64,000 nucleotides of DNA from Klebsiella oxytoca NBRC 105695 (GCF_001598695.1 NZ_BCZK01000012.1:147992-211991), one strand, 5' to 3'; positions 44,655 to 55,046 are shown, counted from the stretch's first letter. Numbers and translations are program-made. Notes: generated from the sequence alone by a model not told the origin.

Positions 44655-47600
44655 ATGGCACACTACAGCTTAACGCCGCGCGTCAAAGTGTTGGCAGAAC
44701 GTTTACTCTCACAAAAAAGCACCCTGTGCACCGAACATGCCACCACGCTCAACGCCCTTGATGGCGATATCGCCGGGGTTCCCGCCGCCGTCAAACCGGC
44801 GCGCCGTTTCTATGAACTGATGCGCCAGCTGCCGCTGTGCATCAGCGCCGACGAGCTGATCGTCGGCAACCAGACCCGCAAACCGCACGGGGCGATTTTC
44901 CACGACGAGAGCGCCGCCCGTCGCCCGTCCGCGTTCCAGTTTCTCAATCTGAATAGCGATCTCGACTCCCCGGATTACAAGCTGGTGGTCGAAAAAGGCG
45001 TACTGGCGATAAAACATCAGCTGGAAGAGAAAACCCGCGCGCTGGGCAGCGCCGTCAGCCGCAGCGGCATGGACGAAGTCAACGGCTGCCGTGCGGCCAT
45101 CTACGCCTGCGATGCCCTGCTGGCGCTGGCGCAAAACCTGGCCAACAGCGCGGAACAGCTGGCCGCCGCGGAAACCAACGCTTACCGCCGAGCAGAACTG
45201 CTGGACAGCGCCGCCATTCTGCACCATGTTCCGGCGCATCCGGCGCGCAGCTTCAAAGAGGCGTGCCAGGCCTTTTATCTGTTCCAGCTGGCGCTCCAGC
45301 TGGATAACGGCAGCTACGCCGTCAACCCGGAAGGCGCCGACAAAGCCCTGCTCCCTTACTACCAGCACGATATCAACAACGGCGCGCTCTCCCCGCAGCA
45401 GGCGTATGAAATCGTCGAATCGCTGTGGTTCAAGCTGGCGGAACTGTGCGAAGTGCGCGCCGCCTGCGCGCTCGACGGTTATCCGATGTTTGACGCCATG
45501 CTGCACGGCGCAAGCCTTGAGAATGCGCGCATCAACGAACTCTCCGACATGTTCCTCAGCGCGCAGCAAAACCTGAGCGCCCTGAATCTGCCGGTGCGTC
45601 TGTTCAAGGGAGTACAACACGTTTCCGCCGCCCCGTTTGCCGCCGCCGGCGATACGCCGGCAGCAGAAGGGCTGACTCCGCGCATGCAGCGCCTGCGCAA
45701 CCACTACCTGACCGTGCGCCCGAGCGTCTCTATCTATCGCGCGCTGGCCTTTACCGAAGTGGTCAAAGCCAACCCCGGCATGCCGACAATTCTGCTGCGC
45801 GCCAAAGCCTTCCGCCACGCCTGCGAAACCGCGCCAATTCTGATTCAGGATGATGAGCTGATCGTCGGTCATCCATGCGGCAAGCCGCGCGCGGGCGCCT
45901 TCTCGCCGGATATCGCCTGGCGCTGGGTGCGCGACGAACTCGACACCATGAGCACCCGTCCGCAGGATCCGTTTGAGATCAGCGAAGCAGATAAGAAAAC
46001 CATCCGCGAAGAGATCGTACCGTTCTGGGAAGGCCGCTCGCTGGACGAAATCTGCGAAGCCCAGTACCGCGAAGCGGGCGTATGGGCATTCAGCGGCGAA
46101 ACCTTCGTCAGCGACCTCTCCTACCACCAGATCAACGGCGGCGGCGACACCTGCCCGGGCTACGATGTGCTGCTGTTTACCAAAGGGATGAACGGCATTA
46201 AAGCCGACGCCGAGGCGCATCTTGCCAGCCTGAGCATGGAAAACCCGGAAGATATCGACCGTATTTACTACTACAAGGCGGCCATTGAAACCTGCGAAGG
46301 GGTGATTAACTACGCACACCGCATCGCCGCCCGCGCCCGCGAACTGGCCGCCGTTGAACAGAACGCCCAGCGCCGCGCCGAGCTACTGACCATCGCTGAG
46401 GTGAACCAGAACGTGCCGGCGAACCCGCCGAAAACGCTGCAGGAGGCACTGCAGAGCATCTGGACCGTGGAATCGCTGTTTGAAATTGAAGAGAACCAGA
46501 CCGGGCTGTCCCTGGGTCGCGTAGACCAGTACTGCTACCCGATGTTTGAAGCCGATATCCGCGAAGGCCGCCTGACTCACGACACCGCGCTGGAGCTGCT
46601 GCAGGCGTTTATCATCAAATGCGCCGAGCTGATGTGGATGTCCAGCGAGCTTGGGGCGAAATATTTCGCCGGCTATCAGCCGTTTATCAACCTGACCGTC
46701 GGCGGTCAGAAGCGCTCCGGCGGCGATGCCTGTAACGACCTGACTTATTTGATCATGGACGCCGTGCGCTTCGTGAAGGTTTACCAGCCGTCGCTGGCCT
46801 GCCGTATTCACAACCAGTCGCCGCAGAAGTATATGGAAAAAATCGTCGACGTCGTCAAAGCGGGGATGGGCTTCCCGGCCTGCCACTTCGACGACTCCCA
46901 TATCAAGATGATGCTGCGAAAAGGCTTCGATTTCGAAGACGCCCGCGACTACTGCCTGATGGGCTGCGTTGAGCCGCAGAAATCCGGCCGCATCTACCAG
47001 TGGACCTCCACCGGCTACACCCAGTGGCCCATCGCCATTGAGTTCGTTTTAAACCGCGGTCGGATGGTGCTGTTTGACAGCTATCAGGGGCTGGATACCG
47101 GCGACCTGCGCGACCTGCACACCTTCGAAGCGTTCGACGCGGCGGTGAAAAAACAGATTGCCCATATCGTACGCCTGTCGGCGATCGGTACGGTCATCAG
47201 CCAGCGCGTGCACCGCGACGTGGCGCCGAAGCCGCTGATGTCGCTGCTGGTAGAAGGCTGCATGGAAAAAGGGAAAGACGTTGCCGCCGGCGGCGCGATG
47301 ATCAACCACGGCCCGGGGCTGATCTTCTCCGGTCTGGCGACCTACGTCGATTCCATGGCGGCGATTCGTAAGCTGGTGTTTGAAGATAAGAAATACACCC
47401 TTGAGCAGATGCGCGACGCGCTGCTGGCGAACTTCGAAGGCTTTGAAGGCCTGCGTCGCGACTGCCTTAACGCGCCGAAATACGGCAACGATGATAACTA
47501 CGTTGACCAGTATGCACTGGATATCACCGAGTGGACCGAGCGCGAGTGCCGTAAGTACAAGATGCTCTACTCCACCCTGAGCCACGGCACACTATCCATC

Positions 47601-48041
47601 TCCAACAACACGCCGATCGGTGAGCTGACCAACGCCACGCCGAACGGTCGCCTGGCGTGGATGCCGCTCTCCGACGGTATCAGCCCGACTCAGGGCGCGG
47701 ATAAGCAGGGTCCGACGGCGATCATCAAGTCGGTGAGCAAGATGAACGTCGAAACCATGAATATCGGCATGGTGCACAACTTCAAGTTCCTCAAAGGGCT
47801 ACTGGATACCCCGGAAGGTCGTCACGGCCTGATTACCCTGCTGCGCACCGCGTCGATTCTCGGCAATGGCCAGATGCAGTTCAGCTATGTCGATAACGAA
47901 GTGCTGAAAAAAGCCCAGCAGGAGCCGGAAAAATACCGCGATCTGATCGTCCGCGTCGCGGGCTACAGCGCCTACTTCGTTGAGCTGTGCAAAGAAGTTC
48001 AGGACGAGATTATCAGCCGTACGGTAATTGAGAAGTTCTGA
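44655..48041 (+). CDS. cutC: CutC choline trimethylamine-lyase (type II, long form)
   Basis: Glycyl radical enzyme splitting choline into trimethylamine and acetaldehyde. The protein has 1128 residues, about 280 more than type I CutC. Using the 282-residue offset from the D. alaskensis enzyme, all key residues are present: thiyl C771 and base E773 (MGCVEP), radical G1103 (RVAGYSAYF), and choline-pocket Y490, D498, F677 and T784. These favour choline over glycerol or propanediol. Residues 1-330 are a degenerate copy of the PFL-like domain: [14 protein letters not shown] (about 67-80) mirrors [14 protein letters not shown] (401-414), and [11 protein letters not shown] mirrors [11 protein letters not shown] (568-578). 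That copy lacks the active-site Cys and Gly and probably acts in packing or encapsulation. Confidence 0.97.
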   Translation: MAHYSLTPRVKVLAERLLSQKSTLCTEHATTLNALDGDIAGVPAAVKPARRFYELMRQLPLCISADELIVGNQTRKPHGAIFHDESAARRPSAFQFLNLNSDLDSPDYKLVVEKGVLAIKHQLEEKTRALGSAVSRSGMDEVNGCRAAIYACDALLALAQNLANSAEQLAAAETNAYRRAELLDSAAILHHVPAHPARSFKEACQAFYLFQLALQLDNGSYAVNPEGADKALLPYYQHDINNGALSPQQAYEIVESLWFKLAELCEVRAACALDGYPMFDAMLHGASLENARINELSDMFLSAQQNLSALNLPVRLFKGVQHVSAAPFAAAGDTPAAEGLTPRMQRLRNHYLTVRPSVSIYRALAFTEVVKANPGMPTILLRAKAFRHACETAPILIQDDELIVGHPCGKPRAGAFSPDIAWRWVRDELDTMSTRPQDPFEISEADKKTIREEIVPFWEGRSLDEICEAQYREAGVWAFSGETFVSDLSYHQINGGGDTCPGYDVLLFTKGMNGIKADAEAHLASLSMENPEDIDRIYYYKAAIETCEGVINYAHRIAARARELAAVEQNAQRRAELLTIAEVNQNVPANPPKTLQEALQSIWTVESLFEIEENQTGLSLGRVDQYCYPMFEADIREGRLTHDTALELLQAFIIKCAELMWMSSELGAKYFAGYQPFINLTVGGQKRSGGDACNDLTYLIMDAVRFVKVYQPSLACRIHNQSPQKYMEKIVDVVKAGMGFPACHFDDSHIKMMLRKGFDFEDARDYCLMGCVEPQKSGRIYQWTSTGYTQWPIAIEFVLNRGRMVLFDSYQGLDTGDLRDLHTFEAFDAAVKKQIAHIVRLSAIGTVISQRVHRDVAPKPLMSLLVEGCMEKGKDVAAGGAMINHGPGLIFSGLATYVDSMAAIRKLVFEDKKYTLEQMRDALLANFEGFEGLRRDCLNAPKYGNDDNYVDQYALDITEWTERECRKYKMLYSTLSHGTLSISNNTPIGELTNATPNGRLAWMPLSDGISPTQGADKQGPTAIIKSVSKMNVETMNIGMVHNFKFLKGLLDTPEGRHGLITLLRTASILGNGQMQFSYVDNEVLKKAQQEPEKYRDLIVRVAGYSAYFVELCKEVQDEIISRTVIEKF

Positions 48042-48097
48042 TAAAAACACGGACGTTTTTGGACACGGATGTCCCGATCGTATTTCTGGAGGTAAAT

Positions 48098-49045
48098 GTG
48101 AGCGCAAAACAAGAATTAACCGGGCGAATATTCAATATTCAGAAATATTCGATCTATGACGGCGATGGGATCCGCACGCTGGTTTTTTTCAAAGGCTGCA
48201 ATATTCGCTGCCCGTGGTGCGCTAACCCGGAAGGGCTGAATAGCCAGTTTCAGGTGATGTTCTCCCAGGATAAATGCATTAACTGCGGCGACTGCGTCAA
48301 CGTCTGCCCGGCGGGAATTCATTATCGGGCGGAAGAAAACGGCGAAATGAAGCACTTCGTCAACCGCAATAAAGACTGCATCGGCTGCCGCAAGTGCGAA
48401 GAGATCTGCACGCAGAACGCGCTGGATATTATGGGTAAAGATGTCACCGTCAGCGAACTGATGGAGATCATCATGCAGGACTACGACTTTTATATCTCCT
48501 CCGGCGGCGGCGTCACCATTGGTGGCGGAGAAATGAGCCTGCAGACCGATTTTGCCGTCGCGCTATTTAGCGAATGCAAAAAGATGATGCTCAATACCGC
48601 CGTGGAAACGCAGGGCACTACGCCGCTGGCTAATTATCAAAAGCTGGCGCCGGTGACCGACACCTTCTTATTCGATATTAAGCAAATTAATAGCGAGCAC
48701 CATAAAGCGTTATTTGGCATTGGCAACGAAGGCATTCGCCGCAACCTGGAGTGGCTGGTGGATTCCGGCGCTAACGTCATTATCCGCATGCCGCTGGTTC
48801 GCGGCTATAACGACTCGTTCGATGCCATTACCGGGGCCATTGATTATGTCCAAAAGCTGGCGAAGCGCGGAAATATCCGCCGCATCGATATGCTGCCGTA
48901 CCACCAGCTCGGGCGCAAAAAATATGAGCGCCTCGATATGCCCTACCCCATCGCCCGGGACCCGACATATTCCGCCGAAGAGTTAGACCTGCTGGAAACG
49001 TTCTTCACGCAGTTTGATTTTGATATTCGCTTAGTCCGCCATTAA
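48098..49045 (+). CDS. cutD: CutD glycyl radical enzyme activase
   Basis: Radical SAM enzyme that installs the glycyl radical on CutC. 315 residues from the GTG at 48098, which has GGAGG upstream; the longer frame from 48059 has no ribosome site. The radical SAM motif C34-x3-C38-x2-C41 (FKGCNIRCPWC) is followed by two ferredoxin-like clusters (C60, C63, C66, C70 and C94, C97, C100, C104), as in other GRE activases. The SAM-binding GGGE-like motif ISSGGGVTIGGGEM is also present. It lies 56 bp after cutC. Oxygen-sensitive, so the pathway is anaerobic. Confidence 0.96.
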   Translation: MSAKQELTGRIFNIQKYSIYDGDGIRTLVFFKGCNIRCPWCANPEGLNSQFQVMFSQDKCINCGDCVNVCPAGIHYRAEENGEMKHFVNRNKDCIGCRKCEEICTQNALDIMGKDVTVSELMEIIMQDYDFYISSGGGVTIGGGEMSLQTDFAVALFSECKKMMLNTAVETQGTTPLANYQKLAPVTDTFLFDIKQINSEHHKALFGIGNEGIRRNLEWLVDSGANVIIRMPLVRGYNDSFDAITGAIDYVQKLAKRGNIRRIDMLPYHQLGRKKYERLDMPYPIARDPTYSAEELDLLETFFTQFDFDIRLVRH

Positions 49046-49057
49046 CAGGAGCCGACA

Positions 49058-49486
49058 ATGAAAAGTTTAGGCGTAATTGAAACTCGAGGGTTAGTTGCCG
49101 CCGTTCAGGCCGTAGATGCCGCCTGTAAAAGCGCAGGAGTGACCTGCTTTGGCTACCGCAAAGTCGGATCGGGGCTGGTTAGCGTCTGCTTTGAGGGGGA
49201 GATCAGCGCGATTCACACCGCCATCGAACGCGGCGTGGCCGTCGCTGAGCTTATCGACCCGCAGGTGAAATCCCTGATGATCGCTCGTCCGGAACGCAGC
49301 GTCGTGGAAGCCCTCAGCACCCTCAAAGGCCATCCGCCGCGTGCGGAAGCTGCCGCTGCAGCCCCGCTTGAGGCTGAAATCGTCGCACCCGCCGCTGTGG
49401 AAACAAGGGAACCCACTGAGCCCGCCGCCGCGCCCGCGGCGACGGAAGATAAAAACGCGGCGATAAGGAAAGGGAAGAAGGCATGA
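49058..49486 (+). CDS. cmcE: BMC-H shell protein with Ala/Pro/Glu-rich tail (CmcE)
   Basis: Fourth BMC-H shell protein, 142 residues. Residues 1-90 form the hexamer domain (MKSLGVIETRGLVAAVQAVDAACKSAG; pore loop GSGLV). A low-complexity tail of about 50 residues follows, ending in a basic stretch (AIRKGKKA). Similar tails occur in PduK/EutK-like shell proteins and may bind cargo or nucleic acid. It is distinct from the cmcABC trio and is coupled to the phosphotransacylase gene through an ATGA overlap. Confidence 0.92.
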   Translation: MKSLGVIETRGLVAAVQAVDAACKSAGVTCFGYRKVGSGLVSVCFEGEISAIHTAIERGVAVAELIDPQVKSLMIARPERSVVEALSTLKGHPPRAEAAAAAPLEAEIVAPAAVETREPTEPAAAPAATEDKNAAIRKGKKA

Positions 49487-50103
49487 TCGACACCCTGCTC
49501 CATGAAAAAATCGCCGCCCGCCTGAGCCACGTTGCGCCGGCTATCCCGGTCGGCATCTCTAACCGTCACGTCCATCTGGCGCAGCAGGACGTCGAAGCGT
49601 TGTTTGGCAAGGGCTATGTCCTGACGCCGTTTAAGCCGCTGCGTCAGCCGGGACAGTTCGCTGCCCAGGAGTGCGTCACTGTGGTCGGTCCGAAGGGCTC
49701 GCTCACCCACGTGCGCGTCCTCGGCCCAACCCGCCCGGTATCGCAGCTGGAAATCTCCCGCGCCGACTGCTTTACCCTCGGCATCAAAGCACCGGTTCGC
49801 GAATCCGGCCAGCTGGAGAATGCGGGCAGCGCGCTGCTGATCGGCCCGGCAGGCCACGTTGAACTGCGGTCTCAGGTGATCTGCGCCTGGCGGCATATCC
49901 ATATGTCACCGCAGGACGCCCGCCAGTTGAACGTCACCAACGGCCAGAAGGTTAGCGTCCGCAGCAACGGTGAACGCCAGCTGACCTTCGATGAAGTGGT
50001 CGTGCGGGTACGCGAAGACTTCGCGCTGGAGTTTCATATTGATACCGAAGAGGCCAACGCCGCCGGCTTGAAAAACGGCGCGCAGGTCGCGCTCATCGGC
50101 TAA
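49483..50103 (+). CDS. cutH: PduL-type phosphotransacylase (CutH)
   Basis: Converts acetyl-CoA and phosphate into acetyl phosphate, recycling CoA inside the compartment. 206 residues; two PduL domains are seen. The zinc-site histidines lie in IPVGISNRHVHLAQQD and in WRHIHMSPQDARQLNV. The N-terminal helix MIDTLLHEKIAARLSHV resembles an encapsulation peptide. The start overlaps the cmcE stop. No Pta/AckA partner is in the operon, so acetyl phosphate must leave for the housekeeping acetate kinase. Confidence 0.92.
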   Translation: MIDTLLHEKIAARLSHVAPAIPVGISNRHVHLAQQDVEALFGKGYVLTPFKPLRQPGQFAAQECVTVVGPKGSLTHVRVLGPTRPVSQLEISRADCFTLGIKAPVRESGQLENAGSALLIGPAGHVELRSQVICAWRHIHMSPQDARQLNVTNGQKVSVRSNGERQLTFDEVVVRVREDFALEFHIDTEEANAAGLKNGAQVALIG

Positions 50104-50115
50104 CGGAGGCTCGCC

Positions 50116-50802
50116 ATGACCAACCAACAGATGGAAGAGCTGGTTGAACGCATTGTCCAGCGTCTGCGGCCGCCGGTACTGGTAATGGTGACCGCCGCGG
50201 CGGGCTACCGGCACGCTATTCGCCAGCGGCTGGCCGGCTGCGGCGAGAGCCTGCACCTGGCGCTGGATAGCGGCATTGACGACGGCGAGCAGTGGCAGAG
50301 TATCGGTAAAACGCTACCGGCGGCTGACTGGCAATATGGGCTGCCGTCCGCTGCGTATAAAGCGCTGCTGCTGCCATTTCTCGACTACCCGCTGGCGGCG
50401 GATCTGGTGAATGGTTCTCTGCACAGTCCCTTTGCCCGCCGCGTGCACGATGCTCTGCTGAGCGGTCTGCCGGTGCTGGCGCTGCGCTATCACTGCGATC
50501 CCGCCAGCGAGCTTAACCAGCTGCGGGGCGCGCAGCCTGATACCGCTTACGCCGGGCATATGCAGGCCACGCTTTCCCGCCTGGCCGAATGCGGCGTCAC
50601 GCTGTGCACCATGAACGAATTGCTGGAGAAGCTGGCGTCGGGTCGCGAAGTAACGGTGGCGCCGGCGAGCGGTCCGCGCCGTTATCTCACTGTCACAGAC
50701 GTGGTGAATAATCCGGCGCTGGCCGGTGCGCCTCAAGCGCAGTTAACCGATGCCGCTATCGATTTTTTAAAAAACAGAAAAAAAGAACCTTACCTTAAAT
50801 AG
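50116..50802 (+). CDS. Microcompartment-associated protein of unknown function
   Basis: A 228-residue protein in the cut operon that I cannot place firmly. The N-terminus MTNQQMEELVERIVQRLRPP is an amphipathic helix of the kind used as an encapsulation peptide, followed by VLVMVTAAAGYRHAIRQRLAG, a Rossmann-like beta-alpha start resembling flavoprotein or PduM/EutJ-neighbour proteins. The C-terminal part has SGREVTVAPASGPRRYLTVTDVVNNPAL. It has CGGAGG upstream and is 12 bp after cutH. A structural or cofactor-handling role in the compartment is a guess. Confidence 0.8.
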   Translation: MTNQQMEELVERIVQRLRPPVLVMVTAAAGYRHAIRQRLAGCGESLHLALDSGIDDGEQWQSIGKTLPAADWQYGLPSAAYKALLLPFLDYPLAADLVNGSLHSPFARRVHDALLSGLPVLALRYHCDPASELNQLRGAQPDTAYAGHMQATLSRLAECGVTLCTMNELLEKLASGREVTVAPASGPRRYLTVTDVVNNPALAGAPQAQLTDAAIDFLKNRKKEPYLK

Positions 50803-50821
50803 TAAACCCGGAGTTTAACTT

Positions 50822-51238
50822 ATGTCTTCAAAAACAAAGTGTTGGCTATGGATGCTGCTGGTTATCGTTTCCGAAACCTCAGCCACCTCCACCCTCAAAA
50901 TGTTCGGCAGCAGTGAAGGGATAACCAAAATGCTGCTGCTCGGGCTGCTGGTACTGCTGTATTGCACCTGCTACTACTCGCTGTCCCGCGCGGTGAAAGA
51001 TATTCCCGTCGGTCTGGCCTACGCCACCTGGTCCGGTACCGGCATCCTCGTGGTATCGACGCTGGGAATGGCGTTTTACGGCCAGCACCCGGATACCGCC
51101 GCCATTATCGGCATGGCGGTTATCGCCAGCGGTATTGTGATCATGAATCTGTTTTCCAAAATGGGTAGCGAAGAGAGCGAGGAAGCGCCCGCAGAACCCT
51201 CGGCTGCTTCATCGCTGGACAAAAAAGTCGCCAACTAA
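50822..51238 (+). CDS. SMR-family transporter subunit A (with C-terminal tail)
   Basis: Small multidrug resistance (EmrE/SugE-type) protein of 138 residues: four hydrophobic helices, the conserved membrane glutamate in VIVSETSATSTLKMF, and PVGLAYATWSGTGIL in helix 3. A charged, Ala-rich cytoplasmic tail of about 30 residues follows. Its partner lies 17 bp downstream, so the two likely form a heterodimer. In this operon it could move choline in or trimethylamine/ammonium compounds out; the direction is not known. Confidence 0.9.
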   Translation: MSSKTKCWLWMLLVIVSETSATSTLKMFGSSEGITKMLLLGLLVLLYCTCYYSLSRAVKDIPVGLAYATWSGTGILVVSTLGMAFYGQHPDTAAIIGMAVIASGIVIMNLFSKMGSEESEEAPAEPSAASSLDKKVAN

Positions 51239-51255
51239 CTGAAAAGGAATCGCAT

Positions 51256-51585
51256 ATGTTTAACCTCGGATTTTTATGGCTGGCGCTGTCTATCGGCTCC
51301 GAAATCACCGGCACGTCGATGATCAAAAAGACCAACGGCTTCAGTAAACTGGCGCCGTCGGTGCTGGTGGTCTGCGCCTACGGCCTGTGCTACTTCGCCC
51401 TCACCCGCGCGATGAGCACTATTCCGGTCGGCGTCGCCTACTCGTTATGGTGCGGCTTTGGTATCGTCGGCGTCACGATTTGCTCGATGATCCTCTATAA
51501 GCAGAAACCGGATATTCCGGCCATCCTCGCCATGGTGCTGATCATCTCCGGCGGCATCATTATGAACGTCTTTTCCAGCATGTAA
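51256..51585 (+). CDS. SMR-family transporter subunit B
   Basis: SMR protein of 109 residues with four membrane helices, the conserved Glu in SIGSEITGTSMIKK and the helix-3 motif IPVGVAYSLWCGFGIVG. Together with the preceding longer subunit it forms a paired SMR, as in EbrAB/YkkCD-type systems. Quaternary amines are typical SMR substrates, which fits a choline operon. Last gene of the cut operon; a hairpin follows. Confidence 0.9.
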   Translation: MFNLGFLWLALSIGSEITGTSMIKKTNGFSKLAPSVLVVCAYGLCYFALTRAMSTIPVGVAYSLWCGFGIVGVTICSMILYKQKPDIPAILAMVLIISGGIIMNVFSSM

Positions 51586-51594
51586 GTCACTCCT

Positions 51595-51622
51595 GCGCCT
51601 TCATTTATTGCGGTGAAGGCGC
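51595..51622 (+). terminator. Hairpin ending the cut operon
   Basis: GCGCCTTCA (51595-51603) and TGAAGGCGC (51614-51622) pair perfectly over 9 bp with a 10-nt loop. No U run follows (TAAATACCCC), so it may work with Rho or protect the transcript end. Confidence 0.55.
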
Positions 51623-51761
51623 TAAATACCCCTACTAAATAAGCCGTCATTGGCACAATTAAAAAAACAAAAAACCATCGCCTGCTAACCAAATAATCAA
51701 TAACGCTAAAAATACGACGAGCGTCAAATTTTTATACTCCACTTATCAATAACTAATTTTT

Positions 51762-51777
51762 TGTGATTTTAATCGTG
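51762..51777. promoter_or_regulatory. CRP-like half-perfect site before tnaC
   Basis: TGTGATTTTAATCGTG keeps TGTGA-N6-TC but has a degraded right arm. It lies 60 bp before the tnaC leader peptide start. E. coli tnaCAB has a CRP site at a comparable upstream place, so catabolite control here is likely but weaker on sequence. Confidence 0.5.
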
Positions 51778-51836
51778 GTTATTTTCTCATATTACCTTAT
51801 TTTTATGGCATCCCTTCAACCACAGAGGACGATGTC

Positions 51837-51932
51837 ATGACGCAAAAATCGATTTATCGCCTCATCGCCCAGGGCGGCCTGGACGACTGGTATAATTTAG
51901 ATCACCGCATCTCCAACGACTTCCCTCGTTAA
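51837..51932 (+). CDS. tnaC: TnaC leader peptide (tryptophan-sensing)
   Basis: 31-codon leader MTQKSIYRLIAQGGLDDWYN... ending NDFPR. The three features needed for tryptophan-induced ribosome stalling align with E. coli TnaC: W18, D22 (in WYNLD) and P30, with identical spacing W+4=D and W+12=P. Unlike E. coli, one Arg codon follows the Pro before the TAA, as in Proteus-type TnaC, which has extra residues after Pro. AGAGGA lies 9-14 bp upstream. It precedes tnaA by 123 bp, long enough for a Rho-dependent control region. An ATG at 51832 gives only a 2-codon frame and was not used. Confidence 0.88.
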   Translation: MTQKSIYRLIAQGGLDDWYNLDHRISNDFPR

Positions 51933-52055
51933 TTCTCCGCTGCTGTTTACTCCCTAAAAAAATTAATTCAGCACTGCGTTTAGTCGCTATTTGTTGCGCC
52001 CATTACTTGTCGCCAAATAGCCAGACGCGGCACAGCATTCCCATGGAGAAAATAA

Positions 52056-53444
<1,389 letters not shown>

Positions 53445-53454
53445 ACCCTATCAG

Positions 53455-53477
53455 GGCGCTCTCGCAATAAGAGCGCC
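53455..53477 (+). terminator. Hairpin between tnaA and the permease gene
   Basis: GGCGCTCT (53455-53462) and AGAGCGCC (53470-53477) form an 8-bp perfect stem with a 7-nt loop, followed by ATTAATTT. This could reduce read-through into the permease gene, which has 138 bp of upstream sequence and possibly its own promoter. Confidence 0.6.
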
Positions 53478-53582
53478 ATTAATTTAACTCCATCTTTTTA
53501 AGCTCAATTATTCGGGTTGCGCCGGGTAGCCGTTTGCCCGCAGCCCGTTATTTACTATATAGCCACGTGAGGAATGCACCTT

Positions 53583-54839
53583 ATGGCTACATTATCAGTC
53601 TCAAAAGCGGTCTCAACTAATACACCATCGCTGATTGGCGGAGCGATGATTATCGGCGGCACGATTATTGGCGCAGGCATGTTTTCTTTACCGGTGGTGA
53701 TGTCCGGTGCCTGGTTTTTCTGGTCGCTGCTGGCGCTTATCTTTACCTGGTTTTGCATGCTGCATTCCGGGCTAATGATCCTCGAAGCCAATCTCAATTA
53801 TCATATTGGCGCCAGCTTCGACACGATTACGAAAGATTTACTGGGAAACGGCTGGAATATTATCAACGGTCTGACCGTCGCCTTTGTATTATATATCCTG
53901 ACCTACGCCTATATTTCCGCCAGCGGTTCAGTTATTCAGCATACTTTTGCGCAGATGAACCTCGCGGTTCCCGCACGCCTGGGCGGGCTGGCGTTCGCGC
54001 TGATCGTCGCCTTTATCGTCTGGCTGAGTACGAAAGCGGTAAGCCGGATGACGACTATCGTGCTGGGCGCCAAAATTCTCACCTTCTTTATGACCTTTGG
54101 CGGTCTGATGTGGCACGTGGAGCCCGCGATTCTGTTTAACCGCGCGGAGGTCAATGCGTCCTATCTGCCCTACGTTCTGATGACGCTGCCGTTCTGCCTG
54201 GCCTCCTTTGGCTATCACGGCAACGTCCCCAGCCTGATGAAGTACTACGGTAAAGACCCGCTTATCATTCGCCGCTGCCTGCTGCTCGGCACGCTGATGG
54301 CGCTGGTGCTGTATATCATCTGGCTGGTCGGCACAATGGGCAATATTCCGCGCCCGGCGTTTATCGCTATCGCCGAAAAAGGCGGCAACATCGACGTGCT
54401 GGTGCAGACCTTAAGCGGCCTGCTGAACAGTTCGACTCTCGATTTATTGCTGACCGTCTTTTCCAACTTCGCCGTCGCCAGCTCATTCCTGGGCGTAACA
54501 CTCGGCCTGTTCGATTACCTGGCGGATCTGTTTAAGTTTGACGATAGCCGGCTGGGGCGGTTTAAAACCGCGCTGGTGACCTTTCTGCCGCCGATCGCCG
54601 GCGGTCTGCTGTGGCCTGACGGTTTTATCTACGCCATTGGCTTCGCCGGTCTCGCCGCTACCGTCTGGGCCGCTATCGTCCCCGCCCTGCTGGCGCGCGC
54701 CTCGCGCAGGCGTTTCGGCAGCCCGAACTATCGGGTCTGGGGCGGCAATGCCATGATTATCCTGATTTTATGCTTTGGCGGCGCCAACGCGATAATTCAT
54801 GTTTTATCCAGTTTTAACCTGCTACCGGTTTATCGCTAA
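53583..54839 (+). CDS. mtr: Tryptophan permease, Mtr type
   Basis: Aromatic amino acid permease of the HAAAP family, 418 residues with about 11 membrane segments. It is much closer to E. coli Mtr than to Tna[55 protein letters not shown] and the tail [13 protein letters not shown] match Mtr almost word for word. It therefore fills the tnaB position with an Mtr-type carrier. The ATG at 53583 gives MATLSVSK, the Mtr start; the frame extends to 53574. Role: tryptophan import for tnaA. Confidence 0.93.
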   Translation: MATLSVSKAVSTNTPSLIGGAMIIGGTIIGAGMFSLPVVMSGAWFFWSLLALIFTWFCMLHSGLMILEANLNYHIGASFDTITKDLLGNGWNIINGLTVAFVLYILTYAYISASGSVIQHTFAQMNLAVPARLGGLAFALIVAFIVWLSTKAVSRMTTIVLGAKILTFFMTFGGLMWHVEPAILFNRAEVNASYLPYVLMTLPFCLASFGYHGNVPSLMKYYGKDPLIIRRCLLLGTLMALVLYIIWLVGTMGNIPRPAFIAIAEKGGNIDVLVQTLSGLLNSSTLDLLLTVFSNFAVASSFLGVTLGLFDYLADLFKFDDSRLGRFKTALVTFLPPIAGGLLWPDGFIYAIGFAGLAATVWAAIVPALLARASRRRFGSPNYRVWGGNAMIILILCFGGANAIIHVLSSFNLLPVYR

Positions 54840-54888
54840 ATGAAAAAAGGGCTTTCACTCGCGCCACTTTTCGTGGCAGGATAAAAAG

Positions 54889-54942
54889 ATGAACAGAAAC
54901 GTTGTCATCTCTCACCTCCGCCGTTGGTGGCTGCCTGCATAA
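54889..54942 (+). CDS. Trp leader peptide of the trpS2 attenuator
   Basis: 17-codon leader MNRNVVISHLRRWWLPA with tandem Trp codons at 54925-54930, then TAA at 54940. AGGA lies about 8 bp upstream of the ATG. The tandem Trp codons sit at the left edge of a set of alternative hairpins. Stalling at these codons when charged tRNA-Trp is scarce would favour read-through into the TrpRS gene 104 bp downstream. Too short for normal gene finders. Confidence 0.88.
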   Translation: MNRNVVISHLRRWWLPA

Positions 54943-55000
54943 CAGGCGGCAAGATTTCACGTTTCCTCTATTCAAAGCCGCCGGAAGGCGGCTTTGTTGT
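54930..55000 (+). promoter_or_regulatory. Transcription attenuator upstream of trpS2
   Basis: Three mutually exclusive stems can be drawn. The 1:2 stem is GCTGCCTG (54930-54937) with CAGGCGGC (54943-54950), one U-G pair. The 2:3 antiterminator is GGCGGC (54945-54950) with GCCGCC (54977-54982). The 3:4 terminator is AAAGCCGCC (54974-54982) with GGCGGCTTT (54987-54995), loop GGAA, followed by GTTGTTTC. The leader's Trp codons overlap the base of stem 1:2, so ribosome stalling there frees segment 2 to pair with 3. This is the classical trp-operon logic. Confidence 0.85.
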
Positions 55001-55046
55001 TTCTGAGTGTCGCCCTTCGGCCTGATAGCATCCTAAGGAGTCACTC

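Noticed and set aside
44709..46319. 536-codon open frame on the minus strand
   Set aside because: It lies entirely antisense to cutC, is an anti-codon shadow of a GC-rich gene, and has no recognisable domain or ribosome site.
44655..48041. Glycerol or propanediol dehydratase-type glycyl radical enzyme
   Set aside because: All choline-pocket residues (Y490, D498, F677, T784) are present and the shell and downstream enzymes fit choline metabolism.
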